Shown here: positions 45,723 through 58,140 of the stretch, piece after piece | How positions within the stretch are numbered: position 1 is the stretch's first letter | Layout: the number at the start of each line of letters is the position of its first letter | Assembly (NCBI RefSeq): GCF_036324505.1 | Contig: NC_086352.1 | Location: forward strand, 32,583,858-32,647,857 | DNA: 64,000 bases | Reading direction: 5' to 3' | Source of the DNA: Eleginops maclovinus | Lineage: Eukaryota > Chordata > Actinopteri > Perciformes > Eleginopidae | The notes under the pieces: generated by a model | Databases searched by the model: none | What the model saw: the letters and a program-made list of their open reading frames with translations, nothing else | What the model was told of the DNA's origin: nothing | Made by a program: the position numbers and the translations under genes

Positions 45723-48700
45723 AATGAATATTGAGGTCTTCAACATCAAAAGTAATTAGGTTGAAAAATATGAAAATAAAATGAAGAAACTGGGAAAATG
45801 CATTAAATAATAAATATATATATTTACTTCCAAAAAATAAGGCATAATGTAGTTCAAGTGCATATTATTCAGATGTGAAAAACCCTGACGTAATTTGCTC
45901 ATGAACTCTCTGAAGAGCTGCTGTCCTGTACTGTATGTATTTATCTACAGACAGTGAGTGTTTGAGTCCATGGTGCGCACCGTGATGGGACACTTACAGT
46001 AACGTGCTTCAGAGAGGCAGTATGTGAGTGTTAAGAGTGCATACTGCACCAGTAAAACAGCAGCACTTTGCATACACTATTTCCCTCTTCATCTAGCTGT
46101 TATTTTTGTTCCTAATGAAATCACACACAAATCGCCCAAAGTGCTGACAACACAAGCTTCAGGTCCGGAAAGCCAATCCTCTCAGGGCTCCATTTAGATA
46201 GCAGCTAAAGGGGGTGCTCTCAAACTAGATTTGATTCTGTTGTATTTTTCCACTTCCATCTCTGCCTGCTGTGGCTGCTGTCTGGAAGAAAACAAACAAA
46301 AAAATAAAATACCAGGGAGTTAATCTAAATTTAAGCCCTGGACAAAGACTGCGGAGAAAAGGAGAAAAGAATGAAAGGCAGACAGAGAAGTGGAAGATCG
46401 TTTCACATCAACACACTGGTAAACTTCTTTGCATCGCGTAGCCGTGGCTATATTTCCCTCCCAAAATGACACTTTAATTAAACAAATTACTGCGCCTCGG
46501 GAGAAGGACCTTCAAGAGTGCGATAAGGCAGCGGCGAGATAAAAGCCTTATAGGCAGTGTTTATCAGAGATGCGGGGGTTTAAACCTTTAATAGGTAATG
46601 CCCAGATAAGTAAGCCTTTGTGGTGTTACTGGCGCAGAGATTTTTTACGCAGAGGAGCTTACCAAAGAGAGGGGGGAAAAAGAAGCTGGATCAAACCAAG
46701 GACTTAAAGAGTCTCTGATTAAGAAGGGAAAAGAGTACGCCAAAAAGTGTCCCTTCACTAAACTCTCCTCTTTTATTTATATGCATATTTCAGGGAGCAG
46801 AGATTGAGCTCTTACAGTCTTTTCACTGGGTTTAACCTTGGCTAGGATGTGCATGTGGGCTTTTTTTATTTTTAACGAACCAGCCTTTTGTGATAAGACT
46901 CACACCAATTTTCACGGATTAACATTAGTGCAAGCTTTTAATGGCGTGCATCCTGATACCTGTATACATACACAGACAGCTAAGAACCATAGTTAAACGG
47001 AAAAGAAGAAACTTTAAGTCTTTCTGTTTCTGATAGAGTATCCATCTCGTAATAAAGACTAGACAAAAGTAGGTTATGTTATTCAATGGCCAAAACCAAA
47101 AGGACATAAAGGGGTTGGATTGGGATTTCTATTTCGCCAAAACGTTTTAAGCCTCGGACATTGAGGAGCAAGAACCCCACAGACATTTTCACTGAACTGG
47201 AATTTCCCATTTTCTCTCAAACTGATTCTCTTGTGTAAGTGATATATATCTCTCATTTCAAGATAACAGCATATGTCCCTTTTCCAATCTTTTTTTTTTT
47301 TTTACTTTAGAAAGCCAGCTGATGTTTTTGCAACATCTGCAAGAGATGTACAACTTATTGCTTTTTCGATATATATTTTCCCCCAAAAAATCTAGTAAAT
47401 ACAGGCGATGGAATCTGATCAATGCATAAATGAATGACTCAAAACCACATGAGAGATGTTACAGTACAATATATAAATTGCATTACGTTCTGCATTAAAC
47501 ATTTTTTTATGTGGATTAGTTTTTTTTAAATGTATTTAAAAAAACTATCCAGAGCATGGTGGGATCATTGCCCATAGAGCATGATGCGCATATGCTTTTT
47601 CCTTAAGCCCCACTTTCAATCTGCTCCGTCACTACTTGGTTTAGTCAAAGCTTTTCCTAATGTAAGTCAATTGGAAAAGCTTTTTTAGGCCTGACGACAT
47701 CAATAACTCACACATAACCACCATTTGGCCACACACTACCAAAATGTGCTTAAACGTTGGCTCACCTACTAAGAGCTTGGTGTCAAGACCAAACCAAGTA
47801 CTTGCTTGCAACCTGCTGATTAAAGAGGATTAGCCCAGAAACTAGGGTTAGGGTTAGGATTAACAACAACAAGAATGGCTCAAATGAACTAAAGGTGGGA
47901 CGATCCTCAAATTGAACCAGTTTTTGTCATTGTGGAGTCAAGATGTTCCTTTCCAGTTGATACTGCCCCCTACCTACCCATCCCCTGAACCCCAACTTTC
48001 AGGTTGTCTAGAGGCTTGTTCTGGTAGAAACCCAGATAACTGTAATCGTTGTTCCTCTACAGGAACACAGAGGAGGTGATGATGCCACCATTGTTTGACA
48101 TTGCTGTAACTGAAGCTCGGATAACAGCAGACTCAGAGAAAGCCCTCCTGCTGGCTGAACACACTTCATGTGTTTTGGGTTAGGGGTGCATGTGGCGGAG
48201 TTACGCTCAAAGACACCTGAATCCACGAGTCAGAAAAAGAGAGAAAGAAAGAAAGGAAAGAAGGAAGGAGGATAAAGAAAGAAGTGTCACTCACTGCAGT
48301 TGGTGCGTTAACCTCCTCGACACACATTGCAAACATTCACATATCAACTACACCAAAGGGCTCTGCGGTGAGTTAACAGCCCCCCGGAGGGAGGGGAAGA
48401 GTGTTGTAGACTTTAAGATCACTTCCTGTCCATACCCCCCCCCCCAACTCATGTACTGTACAGCATGTGTGTTCTGAACGAAGGGGAGTCCTGCAATGCC
48501 CAGCATCCACCCCTATCTCATCTTGAGTGGTTGCAGACCACCAAGAAGCATGTTCAAAGAGCACCGGGGGGGTTATGGGAAATGATCCCCCCTCTGTAAA
48601 TGTTTTCCCTTTATTTCCCCCTTCGCTCCTATTGCTTCAAAGGACATGCTTCAGTCGTTTTCTGCAGAGTGAATTGGGAAGCGCAGGACTAATAGCACAG

Positions 48701-50245
48701 TGAAATGAGTCAAATGCAACAGCTGCATATACTGTAGCTCCCGCTAAGCTCATTTTCATTTCAGCACAAATCATTTACATTACAATCATGAGCAGTGTTG
48801 CTTTGTTTTTTCCCCTCACTGGGGGTGTCCTCTCTCCGAGCATTTTGATGAATAGAATGAATGCATCATCAAATGCTCTCCTTCTGATCACACATATCCA
48901 TTATCTAGAAGATAAAAGTAGCATGGTAGAAGAAAAAAGGGGTTCGGTTTGTCAATGGCAGCCCTGGGCACAGACAGTTCTCCGCCTGTCACATACCTGC
49001 TGCTGCCACTTCCCCTTAGCATAAGCAAGCGTGAAGTGTTTACTTGAACACATTTCTGAGGGAGAGCGTGGAATGGGAGCTGGCACGAGCTGCATAGGAG
49101 GTACGCCGATGTGACAGATATATAAAACAGGGTGAAAGAGAGAAAGGCGGAGGATGAGAGAGGAGGACACAGTCAGCGAGAGTGTGTGGGTTTCTGTACG
49201 CTTGTATGGAGTGAAAGTGAAAGAGCAACTGCCACTTGCCATTGTGCCAGCCCCGCAGCTGAGGTGAGTCTTCAGCAAGAGATAAATCCAACCTGGAGCG
49301 CCCGTCCTCATGCCTTCAAAGCGTGCAGGCATCGCCATGCTGTTCACGTCACAGGACAGGCACACATTAGCTGTCAAACTCCTCTTTCATCTCACAACTT
49401 CTAAGAGGCCCATTGATTACTCTAAGTGGCCATTACCAAACATCTGAGCCTGCCGCTTCAGTCAAAGGCAACCACTGACAAAGAGGAAGGGGAAATCATC
49501 ATGAGGTTTAATTGTAAGTAGAAGGAAAAACCTCAGACAGACAGACTTCAAGACAGGCGACAGAGAATAAAAAAGGAGAAAGCACCAAACAGGACAAAAA
49601 AACATCACTCGCAAAAACAACACGCAAGAATAAAAATGACAAGCACTTTTGTAAGTGTACAAACAAGGCGCTCTTGTCGAACGTGTGGTAGGAGAGTGAT
49701 GTGAACATGGGTTCCCCTGAGAATCCCCCCCGGTGATAGCACAAGACAACGGAACAGAGCCGAGCTGCTGCCTGCCGACAGACTTACACAGCGTCTGATT
49801 CTGAGGGATGGAGAGGGGGGGGAGTTAGAGGGAGATACCGACAGACACTTACAGGATTAGGGATTCACAACTCTCTCACTATGCGTCGTCCTACTGATAT
49901 GATACATTGTGTAGACTCGTAGAGTTACATTCAGGTATCTTCAAGTTCGCCCTTACATGTTCTTGAATAGAAGACAACTCCAAAGCAATGTTCATCTTTC
50001 ATCCACAGTGACAGAGTGAGGATGAGAGAGGGTCTGTGTGTAACTTAAACGGGGAAAACTATTTTTCCAATGCGTGTATGTTGTCCTCAGTATTAATAAC
50101 ATGAATCGATTCAAAAACTCTTAAGAGAAAGCAACAATCACAGTTCTCGCAGTCCAAAGAAATGAATGTATCTCGATGACCAACACATTAGTTTTTGTAG
50201 ATACAGGAAGTACACATCAATAATTGTGTGCAAAGACATAACATC
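45723..50245. other. Gene-free stretch
   Basis: No exon or RNA gene recognised in about 4.5 kb. Positions 46430-46660 form a candidate conserved block, listed separately. The G-rich and C-rich tracts near 48440 and 48565 are simple sequence. 49100-49230 is purine-rich. Confidence 0.4.
46430..46660. promoter_or_regulatory. Candidate conserved non-coding block
   Basis: The block contains cactttaattaaacaaatta, cgataaggcagcggcgagat, taaaccttt and gataagtaagcc. These are homeodomain-like and GATA-like words in unique sequence of balanced composition. It is a guess from texture only. Confidence 0.25.
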
Positions 50246-50249
50246 ATTT

Positions 50250-50402
50250 TTTTTTGGTCCATCAGTGCCTTTATTAAAGAGACAAAGTTAAAGAGGAAGA
50301 CAGAGGATATGGGAATTGTCTCAGGGGGGAATCAAACTATGGTTCTCCGCACGGGGAATGAGCCCCAGTACATTGGCCACCAGCTCTACCAGGAGAGCAC
50401 TT
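50250..50402 (-). mobile_element. tRNA-like SINE, degenerate
   Basis: On the minus strand the copy begins gctctcctggtagagctggt, resembling a tRNA A box. It continues to ccatagtttgattccccc, close to a B box, and ends with ggaccaaaaaaaa as an A tail after aataaaggcactgat. Layout and length (about 150 bp) fit a fish tRNA-derived SINE. No clear target duplication is visible. Confidence 0.5.
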
Positions 50403-51630
50403 AATGCAAAACTGCAGATCAGTCAAATCGAATTTAGCTCTGTGTAAAGATTGCTTTACCTCATTCATTATGAATGAGCCCAGTCCAGAAATGCAAAAGG
50501 GATGGCAATCCAAAAAGCGCTAGGATAAAAATGTTTGTTGTCTGTCAAAAAAAAGTTAACCAGAGCCCCAACTTTCCAAAGTTTTTTGTAGTCAAACCGG
50601 ACTTCCTGGATCACATTTGTTGTCTTTCCATTAACTCCATAGATGCATAAAATAACTGGATACATTTTCGGAGGAGGGACCCATCCATTCATTCAGTGGA
50701 GATTGAAGCCAAAAAAGTATGACTTCTGTGTATAAAATAACCCAAACATTCCACTTATCTATTGCATCCATTGGGCCCATAGAGCAAGGGCACTGGCGTT
50801 AACTCAACCCCCATATCCCAACCGATCCCAGCTCATTTTCATGAACCACAAAGAAAAATACAACTCTAGATTTTGCAATTAGTGCATTTTAAAACTTTCG
50901 GGAATTAATGATTGGACTAAAGGATGTTCAGTTGTCTGGGATGGCTGGTGAAGCCCTATGTGTTCTGACTGAGGAGCCCCACAAACAACTGATTTTCTTT
51001 TTGTTGATATAATAATCCCAAAGCATCCACATGTGTGCTTTTCCTCATACGGTCTGTCACTTCTAGCACCATTGAACAAAAATGTTTCTGAAACGTCCAA
51101 AAAGCTTTAAAGGAGCAGCTATGGTGGCTTTGATAGGCTCTGGCCCTCCAAATTACACGGATCTCTTGCAATAAACCAATGAAATTAAATTAATTTTTTT
51201 TATTAAAAAACATGTTTCACTTGAATCAAGTCAGGTCAAAAACAAAAATGATCAATTATACAACGATAAAGTGTCAATAATAATAAATAAAAATAGCTCA
51301 TAATCCACCATGTGTGTCATACTGACTGGGAAAATATTTCATGTTATTAATAAATAGTTAACAGTGTTCAATATATCCGCAAACTGAGACATTAGGGGAA
51401 GCCCAGTACAAAGCTGAATGACTCATCCTGCAAGGATCCATTGTACCCTAATGGGTGTGATGATGTCGATGATCACTATGATGACAGTGATGATTACAGT
51501 GATCATGATGATGTTACACTACAACCGTCCATGCCTTGTCTATTCAGTGAGTGAAATTGATCAACACCATATTCAAAGCCATCTCGGTAACTTACCCTGA
51601 CCTACAATGTCCAAGGTCATGATTATGATG
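50403..51630. other. Gene-free stretch
   Basis: No exon or RNA gene recognised. A GATGA-rich patch occurs at 51455-51515. Confidence 0.4.
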
Positions 51631-51927
51631 CATACCTGCAAACTCAGAAGGGCTGAAAAAGGTGACAAACTAAACCGTTGTAGGGGGGTCTAGGGGCATC
51701 CCCCCCCCCAGCCAAATTTAGCTATTTTAACATGTAAATTGAGCATTCTGGTGTACTCCCATAAGAAAATAAAGGGAAAAGACAACATTTTCTTATGGTA
51801 ACAATGGCACATTTATTGACCCATAAACTGGTCAGTTAAAAACATTTTGAATGGGAAAAGCATTCAGGACAGGTCAACAGTAAATCCCATTGGCCAAATT
51901 TGGCAACATATCAACATAATATTATTT

Positions 51928-52611
51928 TCATTTTTTCATCCTTTTGGCCTGGACAAGCCTTTCAAGGGCCCGTTTTCGCTGCTTGGCAATGTGCCTCTTT
52001 CGGCCCACACTATCGTTCTCCACCACCTCTGCCCTATTACTAGCAGCACTGGTAGATGGCTGGCAGCCAAACTCAACCCTCCTTTCTCCGATTACAAGCT
52101 GATTTTCCTGTCGTTGGGCTTTGTCCCTAGTTCCAGCTGCACTAATGTTAGAACACAACCTCCTATCTACCTCCCCAAACTTCAAATCATCCCTTCTGAA
52201 CATTTCCACCCCAGTCTGGTTCCTGGTCTGCAAAGTGTCTTTAACAGTCTGCACAGCACTGAGGGTGGAGATCTTCATTGAAGTTGATCGTTGATCAATG
52301 ATGGTCCCCATGACACTGAAGGAAGACTCAACCAGGGCACCATGGAAAATTGAGAGGGCAGCCTTGACTGCCTGACACAGTGCAGGGTACTTCCCTGTAT
52401 TGAAGACGACGGCCCACCACTTGACAACATCCTCTCCATGCTGAAAACTGGGAAGCGCCTGGTCAACATTGAAACGCAGAATTTCTTGGTCTGTGTCAGC
52501 ATCTGGTGGCAGCAGGTGACCCATCATATGTATGAGCTTCCTCAAATATATTCTCTTCATAGCTCTGACCAAAACGACCTGTACTCTCGCTTTGTACACG
52601 TTGCCTAGCAA
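51928..52611 (-). CDS. hAT-like transposase C-terminal ORF, 227 residues
   Basis: The ORF ends in a basic tail (KRALERLVQAKRMKK) after a stretch rich in charged residues. The middle holds EDVVKWWAVVF, YPALCQAVKAALSIFHGALV and ESSFSVMGTIIDQRSTSMKI. These resemble the hAT C-terminal dimerisation region, where a similar position carries a conserved E-x-x-F-S. This gives the second half of such a protein. No catalytic core or zinc finger lies upstream, and sequence 52620-53580 looks non-coding with a GC-rich, promoter-like patch (cgttgcctagcaacgccg). Either it is the last exon of a deleted gene or a small accessory protein. It is uninterrupted by stops. It lies close to the left terminal repeat and is transcribed towards it. 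Confidence 0.5.
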   Translation of the reverse strand: MLGNVYKARVQVVLVRAMKRIYLRKLIHMMGHLLPPDADTDQEILRFNVDQALPSFQHGEDVVKWWAVVFNTGKYPALCQAVKAALSIFHGALVESSFSVMGTIIDQRSTSMKISTLSAVQTVKDTLQTRNQTGVEMFRRDDLKFGEVDRRLCSNISAAGTRDKAQRQENQLVIGERRVEFGCQPSTSAASNRAEVVENDSVGRKRHIAKQRKRALERLVQAKRMKK

Positions 52612-52758
52612 CGCCGAGCATGCGCATTATATCCTGCTCCGCTCCGAGTTATAGTAATAGGCTATTCATGGGAAACGCATGAACAGCACATTAAGATCTC
52701 GGCCAAGTCGTAATTAAAAGCAGTTCTTCATTATTTAAGTTAAGCGGCGGTAACGCCA

Positions 52759-52818
52759 GTGTTAAACAAGGTGTTAAACAAGGTGCTAAACAAGGTGTTA
52801 AACACGGTGTTAAACACG
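52759..52818. repeat. 12-bp tandem repeat, five units
   Basis: Units are gtgttaaacaag twice, gtgctaaacaag once and gtgttaaacacg twice. Confidence 0.92.
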
Positions 52819-54084
52819 CAAATGCCGGTTGGTGTGCGTACGTTACTGAGTGTTTATCGGTCCACGGCCGTAATGAACGTGTCGCATTGGTCCATATGTA
52901 ATGCACACGTTCTGTTGTTCCCATTGGCATAGAGCTATTGAACATTAATTTTAACAAAGGAAACGGATAACATATAGCCCACGGCAGTTTTGTCATTGTA
53001 TGTATAGCCTATATTTGTATTACGCTATCATCATTCAACATGTAGAATGAACGTGTAATCTATAGAGTCGATTTACATAGATAATTCACAACCATGAACC
53101 TAATCTGGATCTTAAACCTGCCAATTGCCAACAATTGTTACTACATATAAAATATGTTTTCGTTTTTAGATCGCGTGTTTCAAAGGCATCTGCGTCTTGT
53201 GTACATAACACAGCGCAATATGAATGCTGTCATTTCCAACAGTGAAGCGTTATATGTGCTTACTGTAAACTAACTCTACACACGGTCGCCAGCGTTACTA
53301 AAAAGTTGATGAATGCGAAACCGAAATAATTGATCCGAACGGATCAATGATGATCCGTTGCACCACTACTAGCTACTCACTAAACCACACACGGATGTGT
53401 ATTTGTTCATTACGTGTTCGTTTTCATCCCTCTCATATCTGACCACAATGACAGCCGCCAGTAATATCAGATAACAGGACGGATGCTGTGGAGATTAGCC
53501 TTCACCAACGCATTCTGTTCGCATTGAACGAGGTGACGTAGAACTGGTCTAGCTCGGCTAACTTTAACACAATTCACTGAGGTTAGCTCATAGACTGTAT
53601 ATATAGATGGACAGAGTGGCTCCATTCAGCTGTGTTCTATAGAATTGAAGCAACCGAGGCGACGCCATCTTTGAAAATTTGGAGCCAGTTCGAAGTACGC
53701 TTGCGCAGTAGAATCTGAAGCATGCGCAGTGAAGAGGAGGTCGCGATCAGACCCGCCCACTCATCGAGTGAAACACGCCCCTTATCGAGTGAAACACGCC
53801 CCCTTCTCCGTCCGTTCCCCACCACACACACAGGCCGAGTCCGACTCTCTGGGGCTAAACTGGCTGAAACTACAGTGCCCAGTTCGGTCTGGGTATTTGG
53901 ATTTTCTCCGGTAAGTGTAACGTATGTAAAACAAACCTCTTGTCTGTGTTTGTGAAATACACCTCAGACAGCTTATATTTTTTAACGTAACGTAACAGAT
54001 TGCCAACTAGATCGCTATTCCTGGCACAATGTCAAATAAGATGCATAAATAATAACAATAATAACCATCCTTCTACCTAATGTC

Positions 54085-54937
54085 CAGGGGCGGCTGGCCC
54101 ATAGGGGGCGATAGTGCACCGCCCTCCTTAAGCCAAACGAAAAAAAAAAAAAAAAAAAAAAAAGAGAGAAAAGAGTTTATTTTGCCGGTCTAAGTCTTAA
54201 TAGTATAGTCCAAACAGCAGCCTGAATATCGCTGCGACAATCAGCAGCCTGGATGTCACTGTCCAACCAGTAGCCCCGCCCCCTTGGGGCGATATCAGTC
54301 AGATTGAAAATCGCCCCAGGCGCTCTCATAGACTTACATGTTGAGACTCGTTTTTTCAAAAATCGAACGACACAATGCATTTCTATGGGCTCCGGGGGGG
54401 CTTGCCCTAACGTGATTTCGTCATACGCAGTTACGCACTGATGCGTGATTTTTTTGAACACGCCCCTTTCAGTAAATGATTCAGTTTCACAGAATCAGCA
54501 GCATGCACGTCATGCCTGTTGGGTCTGTTGGTTTTCTATACCTTTACTAAACCTGTAAACTGTATAGTGGTAAATGGAATATGTTCTGGAAAATTTTGAT
54601 TAATTACAGTTTTGATTATAGTATAATTTGATTTGATTATTGCTATGGCATCCATGATGGCTATAAATTGTAGACTGTGCTAAAAGTGATTTCAAGGGCA
54701 AACTATTAGATGACAAACTATCTGTTAATGTGTGTTTTATTGTGGAACCAAATGTATTGTATATTTTATGTCTGGGGTTGCATCTAGTGGTTGAAAACCA
54801 AATTAAACAATGAGATGTGACACTGTAAAGCTGGCTATCTGACTTTTATTTATTATTATTTTACCCATTGAATGGGTCATCTTAGCCATCATCACAACTT
54901 TTGCCCCCCCTGAGAAATTTGTCAGGAGCCGCCACTG
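54085..54937. mobile_element. Small hAT nested in the P-like element
   Basis: The left end caggggcggctggcc and the right end reversed cagtggcggctcctg are inverted repeats of the CAGTGGCGG type. CTAATGTC is present on both sides (54077-54084 and 54938-54945), an exact 8-bp hAT duplication. An A run (54139-54163) lies near the left end. No coding sequence. Confidence 0.85.
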
Positions 54938-55289
54938 CTAATGTCACTAAGAATAATGTTATTTGTTAATTTCACCTCATGTATTTCACAGAGCACGTCA
55001 AACACCCTCATCGCAAAGCCAGCTGTGACAGCTGTCATTAAATATTCAGCCTAGAATATTTAAACGTTAACGTTAACTTTTTTCTCATTAGAAATCTCGA
55101 TGTTTCGAGCGTCTTCAACATACAAATCTATCTGTTTTTCGTTGGTATATGACCATAATCCTTTCAAGGATGTCCGAAAATCTATAGATTACTGTCAAAT
55201 TAAGTTAACTTTCTAACGTTAGCGGCTAAGCTATCGCTACCGTCATTTTAATGAGTTCGCTAGCTAATATTAAGTTAATATTCACTTAC

Positions 55290-55354
55290 CGAAAAAACTG
55301 CACAGAGCTCCCCTGAGATGGCCTGTTAGTACAATCAACAGCACAACACGACAT
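55290..55354 (-). CDS. THAP-domain first exon of the P-like element
   Basis: The minus-strand ATG at 55354 opens MSCCAVDCTNRPSQGSSVQF and reaches the splice donor TTTTTTCG|GTAAGT after 65 nt, phase 2. The CxxxC arrangement near the start (C3/C4 and C8), then T-N-R and V-x-F, is the beginning of a THAP C2CH zinc finger, the DNA-binding domain of P-type transposases and THAP proteins. The remainder of the domain, with its tryptophan and C-x2-H, would be on the next exon. I find no continuation between here and the element's left half, so this exon is stranded. Confidence 0.7.
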
Positions 55355-56314
55355 GACTGTCAATATATAAATGTAAAGTAATAACAGCAAATAAAACAAA
55401 TATGAGTTGCCTGACAAAAGAACACCACTACAGCCGAGCCTACAGCTACTCTGAATGAAATGAAATGTTGAAGGAGGTTGCAAGCGGCTGCACTGTCAAT
55501 CAAAGTGTAACCACGCCCCTTTTATATTTATTAAAATAACATTAAAGAAAATAATTTCTCGGGAAAAAGAAAAATGGTGTGATGTGAAGCACCTTGAAAG
55601 CTATTTTTTCGAATAAAAAGTTGTGGATGCAAAATTTGTTTTAGGTGAGAAAAGTGACATAGAAAGTTGGTTACTTGCCCATTGAAAATACATGGGAATG
55701 GGCGGAGCTACGCATTGTACTGCAGCCAGCCACCAGGGGGCTCTGGACTAGCGCTTGCTTCACTTTTAACGGACGAACCTCTGTCCATCTATATATACAG
55801 TCTATGGGTTAGCTAGCAACCTAACAAGCTGATAAGCTTAAGCATGTTAATACACTTTATTCGGCTCAAATAATTTTACTTCAGCAACGTTAAAATGATA
55901 CAGCATACAATGTTTTTGCCAGATTAGCTGCTACTAGACTTACCTCAAAACTTGTATCTGTAACGTATCCCGAAAATTGTCCAGAAGAACCACTCGCTGA
56001 CGACTGAGCACTCCACTCCAAGAGGGACCGATGGGTAAAAAAGCGCGCTGTGGTTTATCTTGCTTATGATTGGTCGGTGGTCGTGGAACGCGAGTCATTT
56101 GAACAAAGATTTTATTTATTGTGAAGATAGCAAACTTGTTTCTTGCTCATTATACAGTCGGTTATACAGTCTATGGTTGGTCGGCCAGTCGTCGGTCAGC
56201 CCCCCCCCCCTAAAAAAAAACCTCTTCGGATCTACACGATTCACGTCAATGACATATTTTGAGTTGAAAACGGAGAATTTCGCCGAAGGTGACTAGTTTG
56301 CAGGTATGATGATG

Positions 56315-57555
56315 TCATTGTATGTAAGTATGTGCCTGTATACAGTACTTGAGCAATTGTCCCTACTTGTTCGGAGATATAGCAAATAATGCCAACTGAA
56401 CGTTTTGTTTGTTTTTTCTCATATTTATAACAGTGGTAACAATGTGTCTGATGTATAGTGCTTTATGTTCCATGTTACCAAACCCAAAACTAAAGACACG
56501 CACGTAACAAGGCTTGCAAGATATATATGTACAGTATGTGCCCATTCATCTGCATTTGAGCAAAAACATTTACAGATGCCACTAAGCTGTTTAATGTCTG
56601 ATGCCCACCCACATCTACAGCTGTGAACAAAACAGTAACATATTCTATGCATTTGTCTTATTAGTACAAGCTATATTCTAATGAATGCATAACAAATGAA
56701 TAATAACTTGAAACACTATAATGGGTAAAGTACATTTTTAAGTAAACTTTTAAAAACCTCTGGACCATAGCACACAGGTAGCAGCTCCACCTCAATTGAG
56801 TCATTTCATGACTGGTACAAGAAGCAATTGACTTAAAGCCAATACAATCCTACTTTGTCAATGCAAAGCCATCCGTGCCAGCATAACATATGAGCCTGAA
56901 ATCCATTTAACTTCCAACAACTTCAACTCATTCACTTTTGATTCATGTTCCTTTTTGGGATGTACAGCATTACACAAGTTGTATTGATGATGTCACATCT
57001 CCGAAGCTATGGCAAAGAAACAACTCTGTTATTTTACAGAAAGAGCAGCAACCCATCACCAGAATGTGTTTATCGGCCATCGGAGGCACATTTGTTGAAT
57101 GACAGTGTGTGTTTGTGTGTGTTCATGTGTCAGACATCTCCATCCCTGTGGCAGGGAGGCAACACTGATTTATTTGCCGTCATTAAAGTGGTGCCATTAT
57201 TCCTGTGCCCTGCTGTCCTACTTCAGCACAGCAAAAACTGCAGCACAACGCATGGACCCACCCACCCTCACACACACCCACACACACCTTACAGTATACC
57301 CTTCACCTTCAAAGCCATGAGCACTGCTTGATGGTGTGTTTACAGTCGGCTTTCAGTGGACAAAGGTACATGGTGGGTGGATTTATTGAATGTCCCTTTT
57401 CATTCACCAAGCACTGACGCAACAAACACACAGAAGTAGTTAAAAGAAACATTATAAACTAAGAATCTTTACTACCTAGGCATGAAAGAGTTCAACAGAA
57501 GCTCTAATAAATAACTACAATACATTGAAAAGCAATCAAACTGAAGGCAACTAAA
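56315..57555. other. Gene-free stretch
   Basis: No coding exon or RNA gene recognised. A short CA-rich patch lies at 57262-57290. Confidence 0.4.
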
Positions 57556-57766
57556 AACATATTTCCTTAGCACCTCTTTTCACCCTCTGTCTGAACCCAG
57601 AGCCCAATCTGCCCTAATTGGTTAGCTGGCCGGCTCTGTGATTGGTCAAACACTTTTGAGACGTCAGGCAACTTAGCCTATCAGGTACATTTTGTTTGAG
57701 CACTGGCCTATAGAGCTCCTGCGGTCACGTGACTTTTGGTTGGGAGCCACCATTTTGGCAGTCAAC

Positions 57767-58114
57767 ATGACCACCGGTGCCAGTGTTTTCTTACCGAGCG
57801 AGTATACTTCTCATTTTAATTCAAGTGAAATTCGGCTTTATAGTACAAAATTAGAGAGATTAAATATAAGCGACCCATATAATTCACCCGGTGTGCTTTT
57901 CAAGAGCATAACCTCCTGCTCTGAAGACGATGTACCCGACTTGCGCTACGCAGACATCCACAGCTATCTTGTAAGCTTTCCATCAGTGTACTCAGGAGAC
58001 TCCCTCAGAGCGTACAAAAGCTTGGAGGCTTACAAATGGTGTCAGTCCGGCTTCGTAAACAACATTCAACTGTGGAGTCTTACATCCAAAAACTTCGGCA
58101 TCATCACTGCAAGG
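57767..58114 (+). CDS. First exon of gene A (SWIM/YqaJ-type recalled family)
   Basis: The ATG at 57767 opens a 116-codon frame with no stop that reaches the donor GCAAGG|GTAAGT in phase 0. Key blocks are FLPSEYTSHFNSSEIRLYST, LNISDPYNSPGVLFKSIT, VPDLRYADIHSYLV and YKSLEAYKWCQSGFVNNIQL. I recall this N-terminal block from fish repeat-encoded proteins that continue into a SWIM-type zinc finger and a YqaJ-like exonuclease domain. Neither of these later domains is in this window, so the link is from memory. The exon reads as recently functional, with no damage. It starts about 58 bases inside the left TIR, so the TIR area acts as its promoter. Confidence 0.6.
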
Positions 58115-58140
58115 GTAAGTATTAAATTTGATCTACCCAC

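Larger units (their letters stand above)
53589..55806. mobile_element. P-like THAP element, non-autonomous, 8-bp duplication
   Basis: The left end starts CATAGACTGTATATATAGAT and the first 28 bases are exactly repeated in inverse at 55779-55806. GGTTAGCT lies directly outside both ends (53581-53588 and 55807-55814). An 8-bp duplication together with a THAP first exon is what P-type elements have. An 853-bp hAT sits inside (54085-54937). Near the left end a 20-21 bp unit (tcgagtgaaacacgcccc) occurs twice at 53764-53805. The transposase body is absent. Confidence 0.75.
51631..56308. mobile_element. Large TIR element, host of two nested elements
   Basis: The left end CATACCTGCAAACT (51631-51644) has its exact inverse at 56295-56308. 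ATGATG lies immediately outside both ends, a possible 6-bp target duplication. Inside are a minus-strand ORF (51928-52611), a C-rich run on each flank (51700-51710 and 56200-56212), and a 2.2-kb P-like insert at 53589-55806. Without the insert the element would be about 2.45 kb. The superfamily is unknown to me. The ORF is hAT-like at its C-terminus, yet a hAT would leave 8 bp. Confidence 0.65.

Noticed and set aside
50270..50402. Functional tRNA gene on minus
   Set aside because: A-box and B-box-like words are present, but the cloverleaf does not close and an A-tailed 3' extension follows, so a SINE is the better reading.
57692..57766. Upstream in-frame extension of gene A's exon to 57692
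   Set aside because: The extra 25 codons begin outside the element's left TIR and read through the inverted repeat. The ATG at 57767 inside the element is the sensible start.
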